In this document: piece by piece, positions 22,755 to 31,024 of the stretch | How the letters are laid out: each line of letters starts with the position of its first letter | Numbering within the stretch: position 1 is the stretch's first letter | Source: Syntrophobacteraceae bacterium | GTDB taxonomy: Bacteria; Desulfobacterota; Syntrophobacteria; Syntrophobacterales; Syntrophobacteraceae | Assembly (NCBI GenBank): GCA_031292215.1 | Contig: JARLHO010000050.1 | Coordinates: 1-64,000 of the forward strand | Direction of reading: 5' to 3' | Length of the DNA: 64,000 bases | The notes under the pieces: model-generated | Told to the model about the DNA's origin: nothing | Database searches by the model: none | Seen by the model: the letters and a program-made list of their open reading frames with translations, nothing else | Position numbers and translations under genes: made by a program

Positions 22755-23918
22755 TTATACGGCTGCTGTCATTGCCGGCTTATTCTTCTCGATCATTTCG
22801 ATAAACCGGTCGAAAAGGTAAGAAGCATCATGGGGGCCGGGAGAGGCTTCCGGGTGATACTGGACACAGAAGGCGGGAATCTCCAGGTGAGCCATGCCCT
22901 CCAACGTATTATCATTGAGGTTTATGTGCGTAAGGCTTACGGGCAAGCCCGAAAGAGAATCGGGGTCGACGCTAAAGCCGTGGTTTTGCGAAGTGATTTC
23001 GATTTTCCCCGTAGTCAGATCCTTTACCGGCTGGTTTGCGCCCCGGTGGCCGAATTTGAGCTTAAAGGTCCTGCCCCCCAGAGCTAGTCCCATCATCTGA
23101 TGGCCGAGGCAGATGCCAAATATCGGCTTCTTGCCGAAAAGCGCCCGAACGGTATCGATCACGTAGTGCACCGCCGAGGGGTCGCCAGGGCCGTTTGAGA
23201 GAAAAATTCCGTCCGGATCGCAGGCAAGAATCTCGCCGACCGAGGTGTTGGCGGGAAAAACGAGCACCTGGCAGCCGGCGCTCTCAAGGTTTCGAAGAAT
23301 ATTGTACTTTATTCCGCAGTCAAGGGCGGCGACGCGCAGCCTGTCGTCCCGGGGGAGCCACTCGGGGGAATCGATTTCTTCCCTTTGGCCGTTTTGCCAC
23401 CTGTAAGGTTTTCGGCACGTTACTTCCTTTACCAGATCGACCCCGTTTAACCCCGGATAGGCCTCTAGCCGCGCCCTCAGTTCGGAGAGATTTTCCGTAT
23501 CGGTTGCGATGATCCCGCGCATCGCCCCCTTTACCCGCAGATGGCGGGTGAGGGCTCGCGTGTCTATGCCTTCGATGCCGATCTTGCCGTACTCGGCCAG
23601 GAAATCGGCCAGGGAGCGATCGCTTCGCCAGTTGCTGGCAAACTCCTGGTATTCCTTTACAATGAAACCTTCCACCTGGACGGCGGCCGATTCCATATCT
23701 TCCTTGTTTATTCCGTAGACGCCGATCAATGGATAGGTCATCGTCACGATCTGGCCCTTATAGGAAGGATCGGTCAATACCTCCTGGTAGCCGGACATGC
23801 TGGTGTTAAAAACCACCTCTCCCAGCGTTTTGCCGCTGCCCGAAAAGGCGTATCCATGAAAAACGGTCCCGTCCTCAAGCAAAAGAAGCGCCTTGGGGCG
23901 ATTCCAGGGAAGGCTCAT
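22755..23918 (-). CDS. carA: Carbamoyl-phosphate synthase small subunit
   Basis: CarA is the glutaminase subunit that feeds ammonia to CarB. The N-terminal CPSase_sm domain (LLLEDGTVFHGYAFSG, TSMSGYQEVLTDPSYKGQIV) precedes a class I glutamine amidotransferase domain. The nucleophile Cys lies in FGICLGHQ and the His/Glu pair in QYHPEASPGPHD. ATG 23918 has GAGGAA seven bases upstream. It is the first gene of a carA-carB-purF unit, with a likely promoter at 23977-24004. Confidence 0.97.
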   Translation of the reverse strand: MSLPWNRPKALLLLEDGTVFHGYAFSGSGKTLGEVVFNTSMSGYQEVLTDPSYKGQIVTMTYPLIGVYGINKEDMESAAVQVEGFIVKEYQEFASNWRSDRSLADFLAEYGKIGIEGIDTRALTRHLRVKGAMRGIIATDTENLSELRARLEAYPGLNGVDLVKEVTCRKPYRWQNGQREEIDSPEWLPRDDRLRVAALDCGIKYNILRNLESAGCQVLVFPANTSVGEILACDPDGIFLSNGPGDPSAVHYVIDTVRALFGKKPIFGICLGHQMMGLALGGRTFKLKFGHRGANQPVKDLTTGKIEITSQNHGFSVDPDSLSGLPVSLTHINLNDNTLEGMAHLEIPAFCVQYHPEASPGPHDASYLFDRFIEMIEKNKPAMTAAV

Positions 23919-23976
23919 AAAATGTTCCTCGCAGCTTCAATCCGACAATAAATTCCTCAAAAGTTCGCGGAAGCTA

Positions 23977-24004
23977 ATTGTAACGGGTACGTACAAAATA
24001 GCAA
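23977..24004 (-). promoter_or_regulatory. Vegetative promoter of carAB-purF
   Basis: Read on the minus strand, TTGCTA and TACAAT are separated by 16 bases, about 60 bases upstream of the carA start. No pyrimidine attenuator or PurR-type operator was obvious nearby. Confidence 0.5.
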
Positions 24005-24148
24005 ACTTTTATAAAACCCCGCAATTCTCAGCGCGGGCCATACTATGATAAACTCCCGTCAGGATGCAATAAAGAGTTTCGCGCGAGTCCTTTCTTAGGT
24101 CTAAAGCCGGGCTGGTCTAAAGCCGGGACGAAGACGAAAGAGAAATAT

Positions 24149-24269
24149 GTTTCACGCGAAGCCGCGAAGTTTCGCGAAGAAGGGGAGAGATTAAAGGGAG
24201 ATAGAAGAGCGAGATCGAATATGTCCGAAGATGCTTTCGGTACTTCTTCTTCGCGGCTTCGCGTGAAAC
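24149..24269. repeat. Inverted repeat with 21-bp perfect arms before glnE
   Basis: GTTTCACGCGAAGCCGCGAAG at 24149-24169 is exactly repeated in reverse complement at 24249-24269. Such Fnu-like TTCGCG(G/T)CTTCGCGTGAAAC repeats are common intergenic elements. The right arm lies inside a duplication of the glnE 5' end. Confidence 0.7.
24193..24245 (+). repeat. Duplicated 5' end of glnE (leader copy)
   Basis: This stretch is a copy, with a few changes, of 24290-24342, which holds the glnE ribosome binding site, start codon and first 14 codons. The copies are 97 bp apart. In the leader copy the start codon ATG reads AAG, so it is not a start. Confidence 0.8.
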
Positions 24270-24301
24270 AGTCTCATGTCTTTGGAATCAAAGGGAGATA
24301 G

Positions 24302-27037
24302 ATGAGCGAAATCGAATACGTCCGAAGGTGCTCTCAGTACTTTGCCATTCTTCTGCGAAACGATCCCGGTATCGAAGAATGGCTGCTTGGCGAGGGAAAC
24401 CTCAAGCGCAGGTATCCTCTTACCGGACTATATTGCGCCCTTGAGGCGGAGGCCGCAAAAGCGACCTCCTATACCGACCTGCTCCGGAGCTTTCGCCGTT
24501 TTAAACAGAAGCACTTTTTACGAATAGGCGCCAGGGATTTTTGCCGTTACGCCGATCTTAGCGAAACCACCGGGCAAATAAGCGACATCGCATCGGTGGC
24601 GCTCCAGGTTGGACTGGTGAGCCTATTGGCCCATCCCGACTGGTGGTCCGGGGAAGAAGATGCCAAGGAACTGGGGTTTTGGGACGGCCATGTCCCGCTG
24701 GTTATTCTGGGCTTGGGGAAACTGGGCGGCCACGAGCTAAATTACGTATCCGACATCGATCTCATTTTCCTTCAATCCGACACCCCTGAGCCAGCCCTCC
24801 TTTTACCGGCGGCGATTTTGCCAGCCGGCAATCCGGCCCCGGCGGCACGCCGGTTGATGAGCCAACTCATCCACAGGCTCTCACGGCTTATGTCCGACCC
24901 CTTTGAGGGCGACCGCGTCTTCCAGGTGGATTTCCGACTGCGCCCGGGCGGCAAAGAAGGCGTGTTGGCGCCGTCGATGAGTGCTGCGATCGAACATTAT
25001 CTTCTCCACGGACGGGCCTGGGAGCGCCAGATGCTTTTAAAATGCCGGCCCGTCGCAGGGGATCGCTCCGAGGGCAACGGCTTTATCCGCGAGGTCCGCC
25101 CCTTTGTGTTCCGCAGGTTTCTCGATTTCCAGGCGTTTGCCGAACTAAAGGAGATGCGAAACCGGGTCCTGGAGGAAGCCGGCCGTTTCCCCCCCGGTCC
25201 ACGATACGACGTAAAGCTTGGCATCGGCGGAATCAGGGAGATCGAGTTTCTCGCCCAGTCCCTGCAACTGGTATACGGCGGGCGAATGGTGGAGCTAGAC
25301 GAACCCAACACCCTGCGCTGCCTCGAAAAGTTATCCACCCTTGGCCTCTTGGCGCAGGATACCGCGGAAGCTCTAAAGGCTTGCTACATTTTCCTTCGAA
25401 ACGTCGAACACCGCGTGCAACTCGATCAGAACCGTCACACCCAACGGTTGCCGGCAAGTGTGGACGCTCGCAAGAGGCTCGCCCTGGCAATGGGGTTTGA
25501 AGAAGACGAAAGAGCGTTTTTAAAGGCGCTCGAAACCAACTGTCATATCGTGCACACGGCGTTTTGCGACCTTTTCGAGGAAAAGTCCGAAGGGACCTAT
25601 GTATCCGCCGGCGTATCCAAATCATTTGCGCTTGACGCCCTAGAGGACTCCCCGGTTTTTGCCGGCGGCGATTCTGCAAGCCGGCAATCTGGCTCCGGCG
25701 CCACGCCGGTTTCCAGGACCATGGAAAGATTTTCGCATATCGGCGACCGGGAGCTTGTGGAAAAGATTTTCGTAAGGCTCGACACCTATTTCGGACGGGT
25801 CGGCCGCAGGACGGGGCTCATGAAGTTGTTTGATTCAAACGGGCCCTGGATTTCTCCTTTCTGCGCGGCGCTTGGAGCAAGCGGGCTTGTGGCCGGGCTT
25901 CTATCTCATAATCCTACGCTTGTCGAAGGCTGCACGGAACCGTTTGAAGCCGCCCCCAAATGGGAAGAATCCGCCGCTTTACTGGTGGATAGAGCCGGGG
26001 ACTACGGAGAAAAACTCGAGTGGATAAGGAAGCTCAAAAACGAGCGGACTATCCAGCTTGCCCTGGCCGACCTCGAAGGCAGGATCGATTTTGCGACCCT
26101 CGAAGAGGAGCTGACCTCCCTTGCCGATTTTGTCATCCGAAATACGCTTGCAGCGGTAAGGGGGCGGCTCGGACTGCCCGAAGGGCTGCACCTCTCGGTC
26201 CTTGGAATGGGAAAGCTTGGCAGCCGGGAGATGAGCTATCTCTCCGATCTCGACCTGGTTTTCGTCTACGCCCCCGAGGCCGACAAACAGGGCCACACAA
26301 TTCCAGTAGACATCGTCCGGCTCATTCAACGGCTGATGAACATGCTCCAGACCCCTCTATCCGAAGGGCCGGGCTACGAGATGGACGTAAGGCTGCGGCC
26401 GACCGGGACTCACGGCCCGCTCGTTGTGACCCGCGACTCCTGGCGCGAGTATTATGGCAAGGCGGATATATGGGAAATACAGGCCCTTTTGAGGGTGCGC
26501 CACATTGCCGGAGAGGATGCGCTGGGGCGCTGGATCGAGGACAGAGCGGCCGAGCTCTGCTTCAAAGGCAGGCCTTCGCAAGCCGTGTGGCCACGCATTT
26601 GTCATCTGCGCGGCCGCATGGAAAAGGAGCGGGCAGCGGAAAAAGGCGGAGAAATCGACCTGAAGCTCGGGATGGGGGGCCTTGCCGACATTGAATTTAT
26701 CGTCCAGGGGGAGCTGCTCGCCGGAGGTTTTGCGAAAACTTCATCCTCCCCGGCCGGCCGTTCGGTCAGGCAAGGAGTTGAGGAGCTCTCAAAAAGTTAC
26801 ACAACGGCAGGGTTAGACAAACTCGCCGCCTTATTTCGCGTGCTCCGCGCCCTTGACCACAGAGTCAGACTGCACACCAACTCGAGTTCGGCAAAACTTG
26901 ACGAAGGTCGATTTAAATCGATGCTATTGCTGGGCCTTTGGCCCCCTCGTGCCGATGGGGACCGGATCGAATCCTGGCAGGACGTACTGGGGTTAAGAAG
27001 AAAGATACGGGCCATCTTTAAACAGTTTTGTCCGTAA
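24302..27037 (+). CDS. glnE: Bifunctional glutamine synthetase adenylyltransferase/adenylyl-removing enzyme
   Basis: GlnE adenylylates glutamine synthetase when nitrogen is plentiful and removes AMP when it is scarce, responding to PII. It has two nucleotidyltransferase domains: the N-terminal adenylyl-removing one with GLGKLGGHELNYVSDIDLIF near residue 138, and the C-terminal adenylyltransferase with GMGKLGSREMSYLSDLDLVF near 636. Each is followed by an RLRP motif and a GlnD-UR_UTase helical part. AAAGGGAGATAG precedes ATG 24302. At 911 residues it is slightly short of the enterobacterial protein. Two copies of one palindromic DNA repeat are embedded in the coding sequence (24806-24855 and 25663-25712). 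Confidence 0.94.
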   Translation: MSEIEYVRRCSQYFAILLRNDPGIEEWLLGEGNLKRRYPLTGLYCALEAEAAKATSYTDLLRSFRRFKQKHFLRIGARDFCRYADLSETTGQISDIASVALQVGLVSLLAHPDWWSGEEDAKELGFWDGHVPLVILGLGKLGGHELNYVSDIDLIFLQSDTPEPALLLPAAILPAGNPAPAARRLMSQLIHRLSRLMSDPFEGDRVFQVDFRLRPGGKEGVLAPSMSAAIEHYLLHGRAWERQMLLKCRPVAGDRSEGNGFIREVRPFVFRRFLDFQAFAELKEMRNRVLEEAGRFPPGPRYDVKLGIGGIREIEFLAQSLQLVYGGRMVELDEPNTLRCLEKLSTLGLLAQDTAEALKACYIFLRNVEHRVQLDQNRHTQRLPASVDARKRLALAMGFEEDERAFLKALETNCHIVHTAFCDLFEEKSEGTYVSAGVSKSFALDALEDSPVFAGGDSASRQSGSGATPVSRTMERFSHIGDRELVEKIFVRLDTYFGRVGRRTGLMKLFDSNGPWISPFCAALGASGLVAGLLSHNPTLVEGCTEPFEAAPKWEESAALLVDRAGDYGEKLEWIRKLKNERTIQLALADLEGRIDFATLEEELTSLADFVIRNTLAAVRGRLGLPEGLHLSVLGMGKLGSREMSYLSDLDLVFVYAPEADKQGHTIPVDIVRLIQRLMNMLQTPLSEGPGYEMDVRLRPTGTHGPLVVTRDSWREYYGKADIWEIQALLRVRHIAGEDALGRWIEDRAAELCFKGRPSQAVWPRICHLRGRMEKERAAEKGGEIDLKLGMGGLADIEFIVQGELLAGGFAKTSSSPAGRSVRQGVEELSKSYTTAGLDKLAALFRVLRALDHRVRLHTNSSSAKLDEGRFKSMLLLGLWPPRADGDRIESWQDVLGLRRKIRAIFKQFCP
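24806..24855 (+). repeat. Palindromic repeat inside glnE, copy 1
   Basis: The 50-base unit starts CCGGCGGCGATTTTGCCAGC and ends GGCACGCCGGTT. It encodes an Ala/Pro-rich insert (PAAILPAGNPAPAARRL) in a loop between the NTase motif and the RLRP motif of the first domain. About nine in ten bases match copy 2. Confidence 0.75.
25663..25712 (+). repeat. Palindromic repeat inside glnE, copy 2
   Basis: The same 50-base unit (CCGGCGGCGATTCTGCAAGC to GCCACGCCGGTT) lies in the linker between the two halves of GlnE. It is read in a different frame from copy 1, giving AGGDSASRQSGSGATPV, yet keeps the gene open. Confidence 0.75.
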
Positions 27038-27052
27038 ACCCGTCAATAACCG

Positions 27053-27073
27053 GGGCGGGCGCTTTCCCCGCCC
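27053..27073 (+). terminator. Possible terminator hairpin after glnE
   Basis: GGGCGGG and CCCGCCC pair across a seven-base loop 15 bases after the glnE stop. There is no T tract, so it may be only a stabilising hairpin. Confidence 0.3.
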
Positions 27074-27258
27074 TCACGCAACCTCTATGGTTTACGCGAA
27101 CGGGAAATTCTCCGAAAATCTCGCTTCTCCCCATTTCCCGTTCTAATCCACGCAGGATTGAGGCCGGAGCCGTCATAATCTTTCCCCATTCGATTTGTTT
27201 CGATCTTGAAGGGTAGCTCTTTAAGGCTCGGCTCCTTGACAACTTCTTCCCATTCCAT
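27074..27258 (-). pseudogene. Internally deleted Uma2 family relic
   Basis: The start MEWEEVVKEPSLKELPFKIE matches the Uma2-type gene at 5022-5506, and the end, in another frame, reads RSEIFGEFPVRV, matching its last residues. The middle of the domain, including the catalytic region, is missing. Sequence upstream of the ATG also resembles that upstream of the first copy. This is a dead second copy of the same gene family. Confidence 0.75.
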
Positions 27259-27479
27259 CGGAGTCGCCTTCCCGAAACGGCTGGTGGCAAAAATATCGAG
27301 GTTTTTGTGCACGACCGGCCGCGTTCAATCGATACTATATCCATTCGTTTGCCAGGGGCGGTAGAGCTTTTGCCTTTTGGCCGGCGTTGGCCCTTGGAGC
27401 CTGGCGGCCTCGATGAGCACGAAGCGCTTGTGATAAAAACCTGTTGATTGCGAAACGCTTTTCGACTCCATGAAAGGAT
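27259..27479. other. Stretch with no supported gene
   Basis: The left 55 bases belong to the upstream region shared with the other Uma2 copy. The rest holds only a 76-codon minus-strand frame without a ribosome binding site. Confidence 0.4.
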
Positions 27480-28418
27480 TCAACCCGCCGGGCCGGGGCC
27501 AAGCAACTCCCGTTCTTTATCGTCAATCCTTCTCTGCGCCTTTTCCGTGTTGAGCTCTTTTCCAAGATAGATCGAATGAAGCTTTCCCCTGATTTTTCTA
27601 AAGAGCCGGTAATAGCCGTCCTTGGATAGTTGTACGTTCCACTTGCCTATTTTTGCGGCGGCCGGTCCCTGGCGCTTTTGTATAACCGGTTCCCCGGTTA
27701 GCTTCCGGCGCCGTTGTATAACCTCCTCCCCGGCAGGCTCTTGACGAGGCCCCGCAGCCTGGAGAAAATATCTTTGAGCTTTAAAGGCGTTGTTTTCTTC
27801 TCTTAGCCAGACAACTTCCCGGCGGCAGACCTCCAGGTCTTGTGTAACCGTGTGTAACTGCTCGTTCGCCCCATCCAAATCGGTTCGCAGAAGCTGCAGG
27901 GCTTTTTCCCGGCGACCGTCGCGTTCCCTAAGAGCTACGGCGTCCTGCTCGTAGTTTTTGCTGTTCCAAAGCGCTCGATCTTTTTGGTCGAGGGCGTCTC
28001 GGAGCTTGTCTATGAGCTGTCGATCGGAGGCTTTGGCCGGAGCGGACGCGGCGCCTGGTCCCGCGCGTGCGCCCATCTCCCTTGAAGGAGCAGTCTTTTC
28101 GACCGTACTCCATTCGGATAGAAAAAGACTGAAAAGCAGGATTTGTTCGAAGACACCGAACTCCATCCGGCGCTCGATTCCGGGAACGGCAAGGCTGAAA
28201 GCTTTCCATGCCTTTCGCACCGTTTTGTGTTCGTCGTAGAGAAGCAAAACAAGTTGATTGTAGGCCTTTACCCATTGAACATAGGGGGCGAGCGGCGAAA
28301 TGAAATAGTCCTCTTCGTTTTCGGCTTTCCACATTTTCCAAGGCAGTTTTTTAAAAAGATTTTTTTTTGGCCCGGGCGCAGAAACGGTAGTGAACAGTGT
28401 GGCGCGGGCGTAAAACAT
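27480..28418 (-). CDS. Coiled-coil protein of unknown function
   Basis: The protein has 312 residues. The N-terminal 110 residues are compact and hydrophobic (YFISPLAPYVQWVKAYNQLV, FGVFEQILLFSLFLSEW). They are followed by a long charged coiled coil (about residues 130-220; DRQLIDKLRDALDQKDRALW). A basic C-terminal region reads KWNVQLSKDGYYRLFRKIRG and then KLHSIYLGKELN. That tail resembles the short DUF-type segment found in some integrase- and plasmid-associated proteins (IYLGK.. after a beta hairpin), which would suggest DNA binding. I do not recognise the whole. It neighbours a Uma2 relic and has no operon partner. Confidence 0.55.
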   Translation of the reverse strand: MFYARATLFTTVSAPGPKKNLFKKLPWKMWKAENEEDYFISPLAPYVQWVKAYNQLVLLLYDEHKTVRKAWKAFSLAVPGIERRMEFGVFEQILLFSLFLSEWSTVEKTAPSREMGARAGPGAASAPAKASDRQLIDKLRDALDQKDRALWNSKNYEQDAVALRERDGRREKALQLLRTDLDGANEQLHTVTQDLEVCRREVVWLREENNAFKAQRYFLQAAGPRQEPAGEEVIQRRRKLTGEPVIQKRQGPAAAKIGKWNVQLSKDGYYRLFRKIRGKLHSIYLGKELNTEKAQRRIDDKERELLGPGPAG

Positions 28419-28693
28419 TGGGGACTTGGCAGCCTCCCTTCAGGTTAAGGCACCCGATATGTACCTCTACTACCCGTTATAGTCAGCAACCATTTCCCGG
28501 GCTTTATCCAAATGTCTCCCCCCAATAGGCCTCTGGCGGTTGGGCGGAAGAGTTGCAATTATGCAACGAATGAAGATCAATTATCCAGGGGTTTTTTACG
28601 CAAAGACTAAACGGCTTAATCGAAACGGTTGCTCAAAGCCTGAGGGACAGGCGCAGGAAAGGCCGTTGTGGCCCCGGTCTGCTGATATCGAGG
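28419..28693. other. Gene-free region upstream of regulon promoter A
   Basis: Only an 83-codon frame at 28540-28791 is present, running through the regulator sites; it is not convincing. The region separates the coiled-coil gene from the first sigma-54 unit. Confidence 0.4.
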
Positions 28694-28740
28694 TGTTACA
28701 TGTGATACAAGCGACATGCAACGCATCCGTTGCATGCAAC
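28694..28740 (+). promoter_or_regulatory. Regulator binding sites, unit A
   Basis: Site 1 is TGTTACATGTGATAC (28694-28708). Site 2 is the perfect palindrome GTTGCATGCAAC (28729-28740), preceded by GCAACGCATCC. The same pair occurs at four more places in this window, always about 110 bp before a sigma-54 type promoter. Confidence 0.8.
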
Positions 28741-28842
28741 ATTTATTCTATTCAAGTCCACCCTTTGCTCCGGTACTGGGGCCTTCCATAGGTATTCAGA
28801 TATATAGTCTAAAAAGAGAACAGGCCGGTTCTCGATCTTCTC

Positions 28843-28858
28843 GGGCACACGATTTGCC
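28843..28858 (+). promoter_or_regulatory. Sigma-54 promoter A (BON protein and PLD lipoprotein)
   Basis: GGGCACACGATTTGCC fits the -24/-12 consensus, with GG at 28844-28845, ten bases, then GC at 28856-28857. The centre of palindrome site 2 is 110 bp upstream. The leader to the BON gene is about 210 bases. Confidence 0.8.
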
Positions 28859-29077
28859 TAAAGCAATAGACAGCAATGGTTAAGTCGAAGGCGGGGCCTT
28901 TTTTGAGGGCGCCGTCGATAAGACGAGAAAAACGTAAAATTTTATTGACAGGCAGTAACACGTGGAGAGGTCCCGTTAGGGAAGGTTAAGGCGCTGGAGC
29001 TGCCCGGAAATCTTTAAAGGGTGGCGGCCAGATACTAAAACCCAAGTGTTTTCCAAAACACCAGAAAGGACATAACA

Positions 29078-29392
29078 ATGAAAAAAGCTCTTTTCCCTGT
29101 AATTTTGTCTTTGTTTACGGTTCTGATCTTAGGCTCCGCATTAACGGCAATGGCTAGCCGAACGGCGGGGGCAGTGATTGACGATGCCGCGATCACAACG
29201 AAAGTGAAGTACGAATTGGCCGAAGATGTCAAATTCACCACTTTAAAAGTAGTCCAGGTCGATACCGAAAGGGGTGTTGTTACTCTTACCGGCAGGGTTC
29301 ACAGTCGGCAGGAAAAGCGACATGCCTCAATAGTGGCCCGGCATGTGAGTGGCGTTGTGAGCGTACGCAACCTGTTGGCGATTGTCCGGTAG
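29078..29392 (+). CDS. BON-domain periplasmic protein
   Basis: The protein has 104 residues: a signal peptide (KKALFPVILSLFTVLILGSA) followed by one BON domain with DDAAITTKVKYELAEDV, VDTERGVVTLTGRVHSRQEK and the closing VVSVRNLL strand. BON domains (OsmY-like) bind phospholipid or help stabilise the envelope under stress. AAAGGA precedes the start. It is the first gene behind sigma-54 promoter A and a paralogue of the BON gene at 46033-46362. Confidence 0.88.
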   Translation: MKKALFPVILSLFTVLILGSALTAMASRTAGAVIDDAAITTKVKYELAEDVKFTTLKVVQVDTERGVVTLTGRVHSRQEKRHASIVARHVSGVVSVRNLLAIVR

Positions 29393-29505
29393 TTATACCA
29401 ACCATTAATCCGGCCTGCAATCCTTCCTTGCCGTTTTTAAAAAGGCAGGGGAGGATACTCCGGATAAACTGCAGTCAAAGAAGGATCCATTGGAGGATTT
29501 TCGCA

Positions 29506-30921
29506 ATGAAAAATTTGAGCAACCGCTCGCTAATGGGACTTCTTTTTGAATTACTCGCGTTTCTGTGCTCGATCGCCGGGTCGGGCTGCGCATCCCTGCC
29601 AAATGTTCAGAAACTGATAGCTCATAGAATCTCAAGCTCCGATCGACCCGCAATAATAATGGGCAGCAAAGGAGAGTTCTCTGCAAAAGCCAGCAAAGCC
29701 AAGATCAAACGGCTTCAAGGGCAGGTCGAAGCCACCAGACTTCTGGAGCAGCAGGTTCAGTTGATGCAGTCCATCAGCAGGAGCCCTTTAGTGGCCGGGA
29801 ACAAGGTCACCCTGCTAATTGACGGAAAGGCCACCTACGCTTCGATGTTCGAGGCGATCCGAAACGCTAAGGATAGCATTAATTTTGAAACCTTCATATT
29901 TGACGATGATGAAGTGGGCAAAAAATTCTCCGATCTGCTCATCCAAAAGAGGGCCGAAGGCGTTCAAGTGAACTTGATCTACGATAGTTTCGGATCTAAG
30001 AATACTCCCGTTAGCTTTTTCCAGCGCTTGCGCGAAGCCTCGGTCCTGGTGGTTGAATTCAATCCCCTTAATCCCTGGAAGGTACTTGCGGGAAAGGCAT
30101 GGGCAGTAAGCCATCGAGACCATCGAAAGATTCTGGTCGTAGACGGCGCCATCGCCTTTACCGGCGGAGTGAACGTAAGTGCTGTCTATTCCGGGAGCTC
30201 ATCCCCCCGAACTAGTAGTGTGAAAAAAGACATACCCTGGCGAGATACCCATGTTCGAATCGAAGGCCCGGCGGCAGCACGATTCCAACGGCTTTTTATA
30301 AACACGTGGGAAAGGCAAAAGGGACCGCCGCTTCCAGCCAGAAACTATTTCCCTCATATCGAGCGAGCTGGAAATACGCTGGTAAGAGTAGTGGGGAGTT
30401 TACCGGGTGAGAGCAACCGACGCATATTCATGATGTACATATCCGCCATTACTCATGCGGAAAACTCGGTATACCTGACAACCCCTTATTTTGTGCCGGA
30501 CTCTCAAATGTTAAAAGCGCTCTGCGATGCCGCGGCGCGCGGAGTTGACGTGAAGATCCTGCTTCCCGGCTACAGTGATGAAGCACTGGTTTTCTATGCG
30601 AGCCGATATTACTATACCCGGTTGTTAAAAGCGGGCGTGCAATTGTATGAGCGGCGCGGAGGGATGCTGCATGCCAAGACGGCGGTTATCGATGATGTCT
30701 GGTCTACTATCGGATCGAGCAACCTGGACAATCAAAGCTTCCTTACCAATGACGAGGCCAACGCCGTGATCCTGGGCCGCGGCTTCGCCGACAGTATGGA
30801 GACCATGTTTGAAAAAGATTTGGAAGACTCCGATCAGATATCTCTGGATGAGTGGGAAAAACGGTCGCAAGACGATCGCCTGAAGGAATGGTCCGCCAAT
30901 CTGCTCAAACATTGGCTATGA
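29506..30921 (+). CDS. Phospholipase D family lipoprotein (cardiolipin synthase-like)
   Basis: The protein has 471 residues from ATG 29506, which follows TGGAGGA. A signal sequence ends in AGSGC, a probable lipobox. Two HKD motifs are present, HRKILVVDGAIAFTGG near residue 205 and HAKTAVIDDVWSTIGSSN near 388, as in cardiolipin synthases. These transfer phosphatidyl groups to make cardiolipin. The ordinary ClsA/ClsC transmembrane anchors are replaced by a lipoprotein signal, so the catalytic part may face the periplasm. It lies 113 bases after the BON gene and is probably in the same sigma-54 unit, which makes it a candidate for stress-induced membrane remodelling. Confidence 0.87.
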   Translation: MKNLSNRSLMGLLFELLAFLCSIAGSGCASLPNVQKLIAHRISSSDRPAIIMGSKGEFSAKASKAKIKRLQGQVEATRLLEQQVQLMQSISRSPLVAGNKVTLLIDGKATYASMFEAIRNAKDSINFETFIFDDDEVGKKFSDLLIQKRAEGVQVNLIYDSFGSKNTPVSFFQRLREASVLVVEFNPLNPWKVLAGKAWAVSHRDHRKILVVDGAIAFTGGVNVSAVYSGSSSPRTSSVKKDIPWRDTHVRIEGPAAARFQRLFINTWERQKGPPLPARNYFPHIERAGNTLVRVVGSLPGESNRRIFMMYISAITHAENSVYLTTPYFVPDSQMLKALCDAAARGVDVKILLPGYSDEALVFYASRYYYTRLLKAGVQLYERRGGMLHAKTAVIDDVWSTIGSSNLDNQSFLTNDEANAVILGRGFADSMETMFEKDLEDSDQISLDEWEKRSQDDRLKEWSANLLKHWL

Positions 30922-31024
30922 GGGTGGTCAACCCCTGCGAAAAGTCGGTGGAGCGCTCTAAGATCCGATGCGATTCAAAACGGGAGGGCGAAGTTACTGT
31001 ATAGTAAGCGGCCTTGAATCCACT

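Noticed and set aside
28540-28791. 83-codon frame with INYPGVFY, resembling the start of RAYT transposases
   Set aside because: Only about ten residues look similar, the catalytic part is absent, and the frame runs through the regulator sites.
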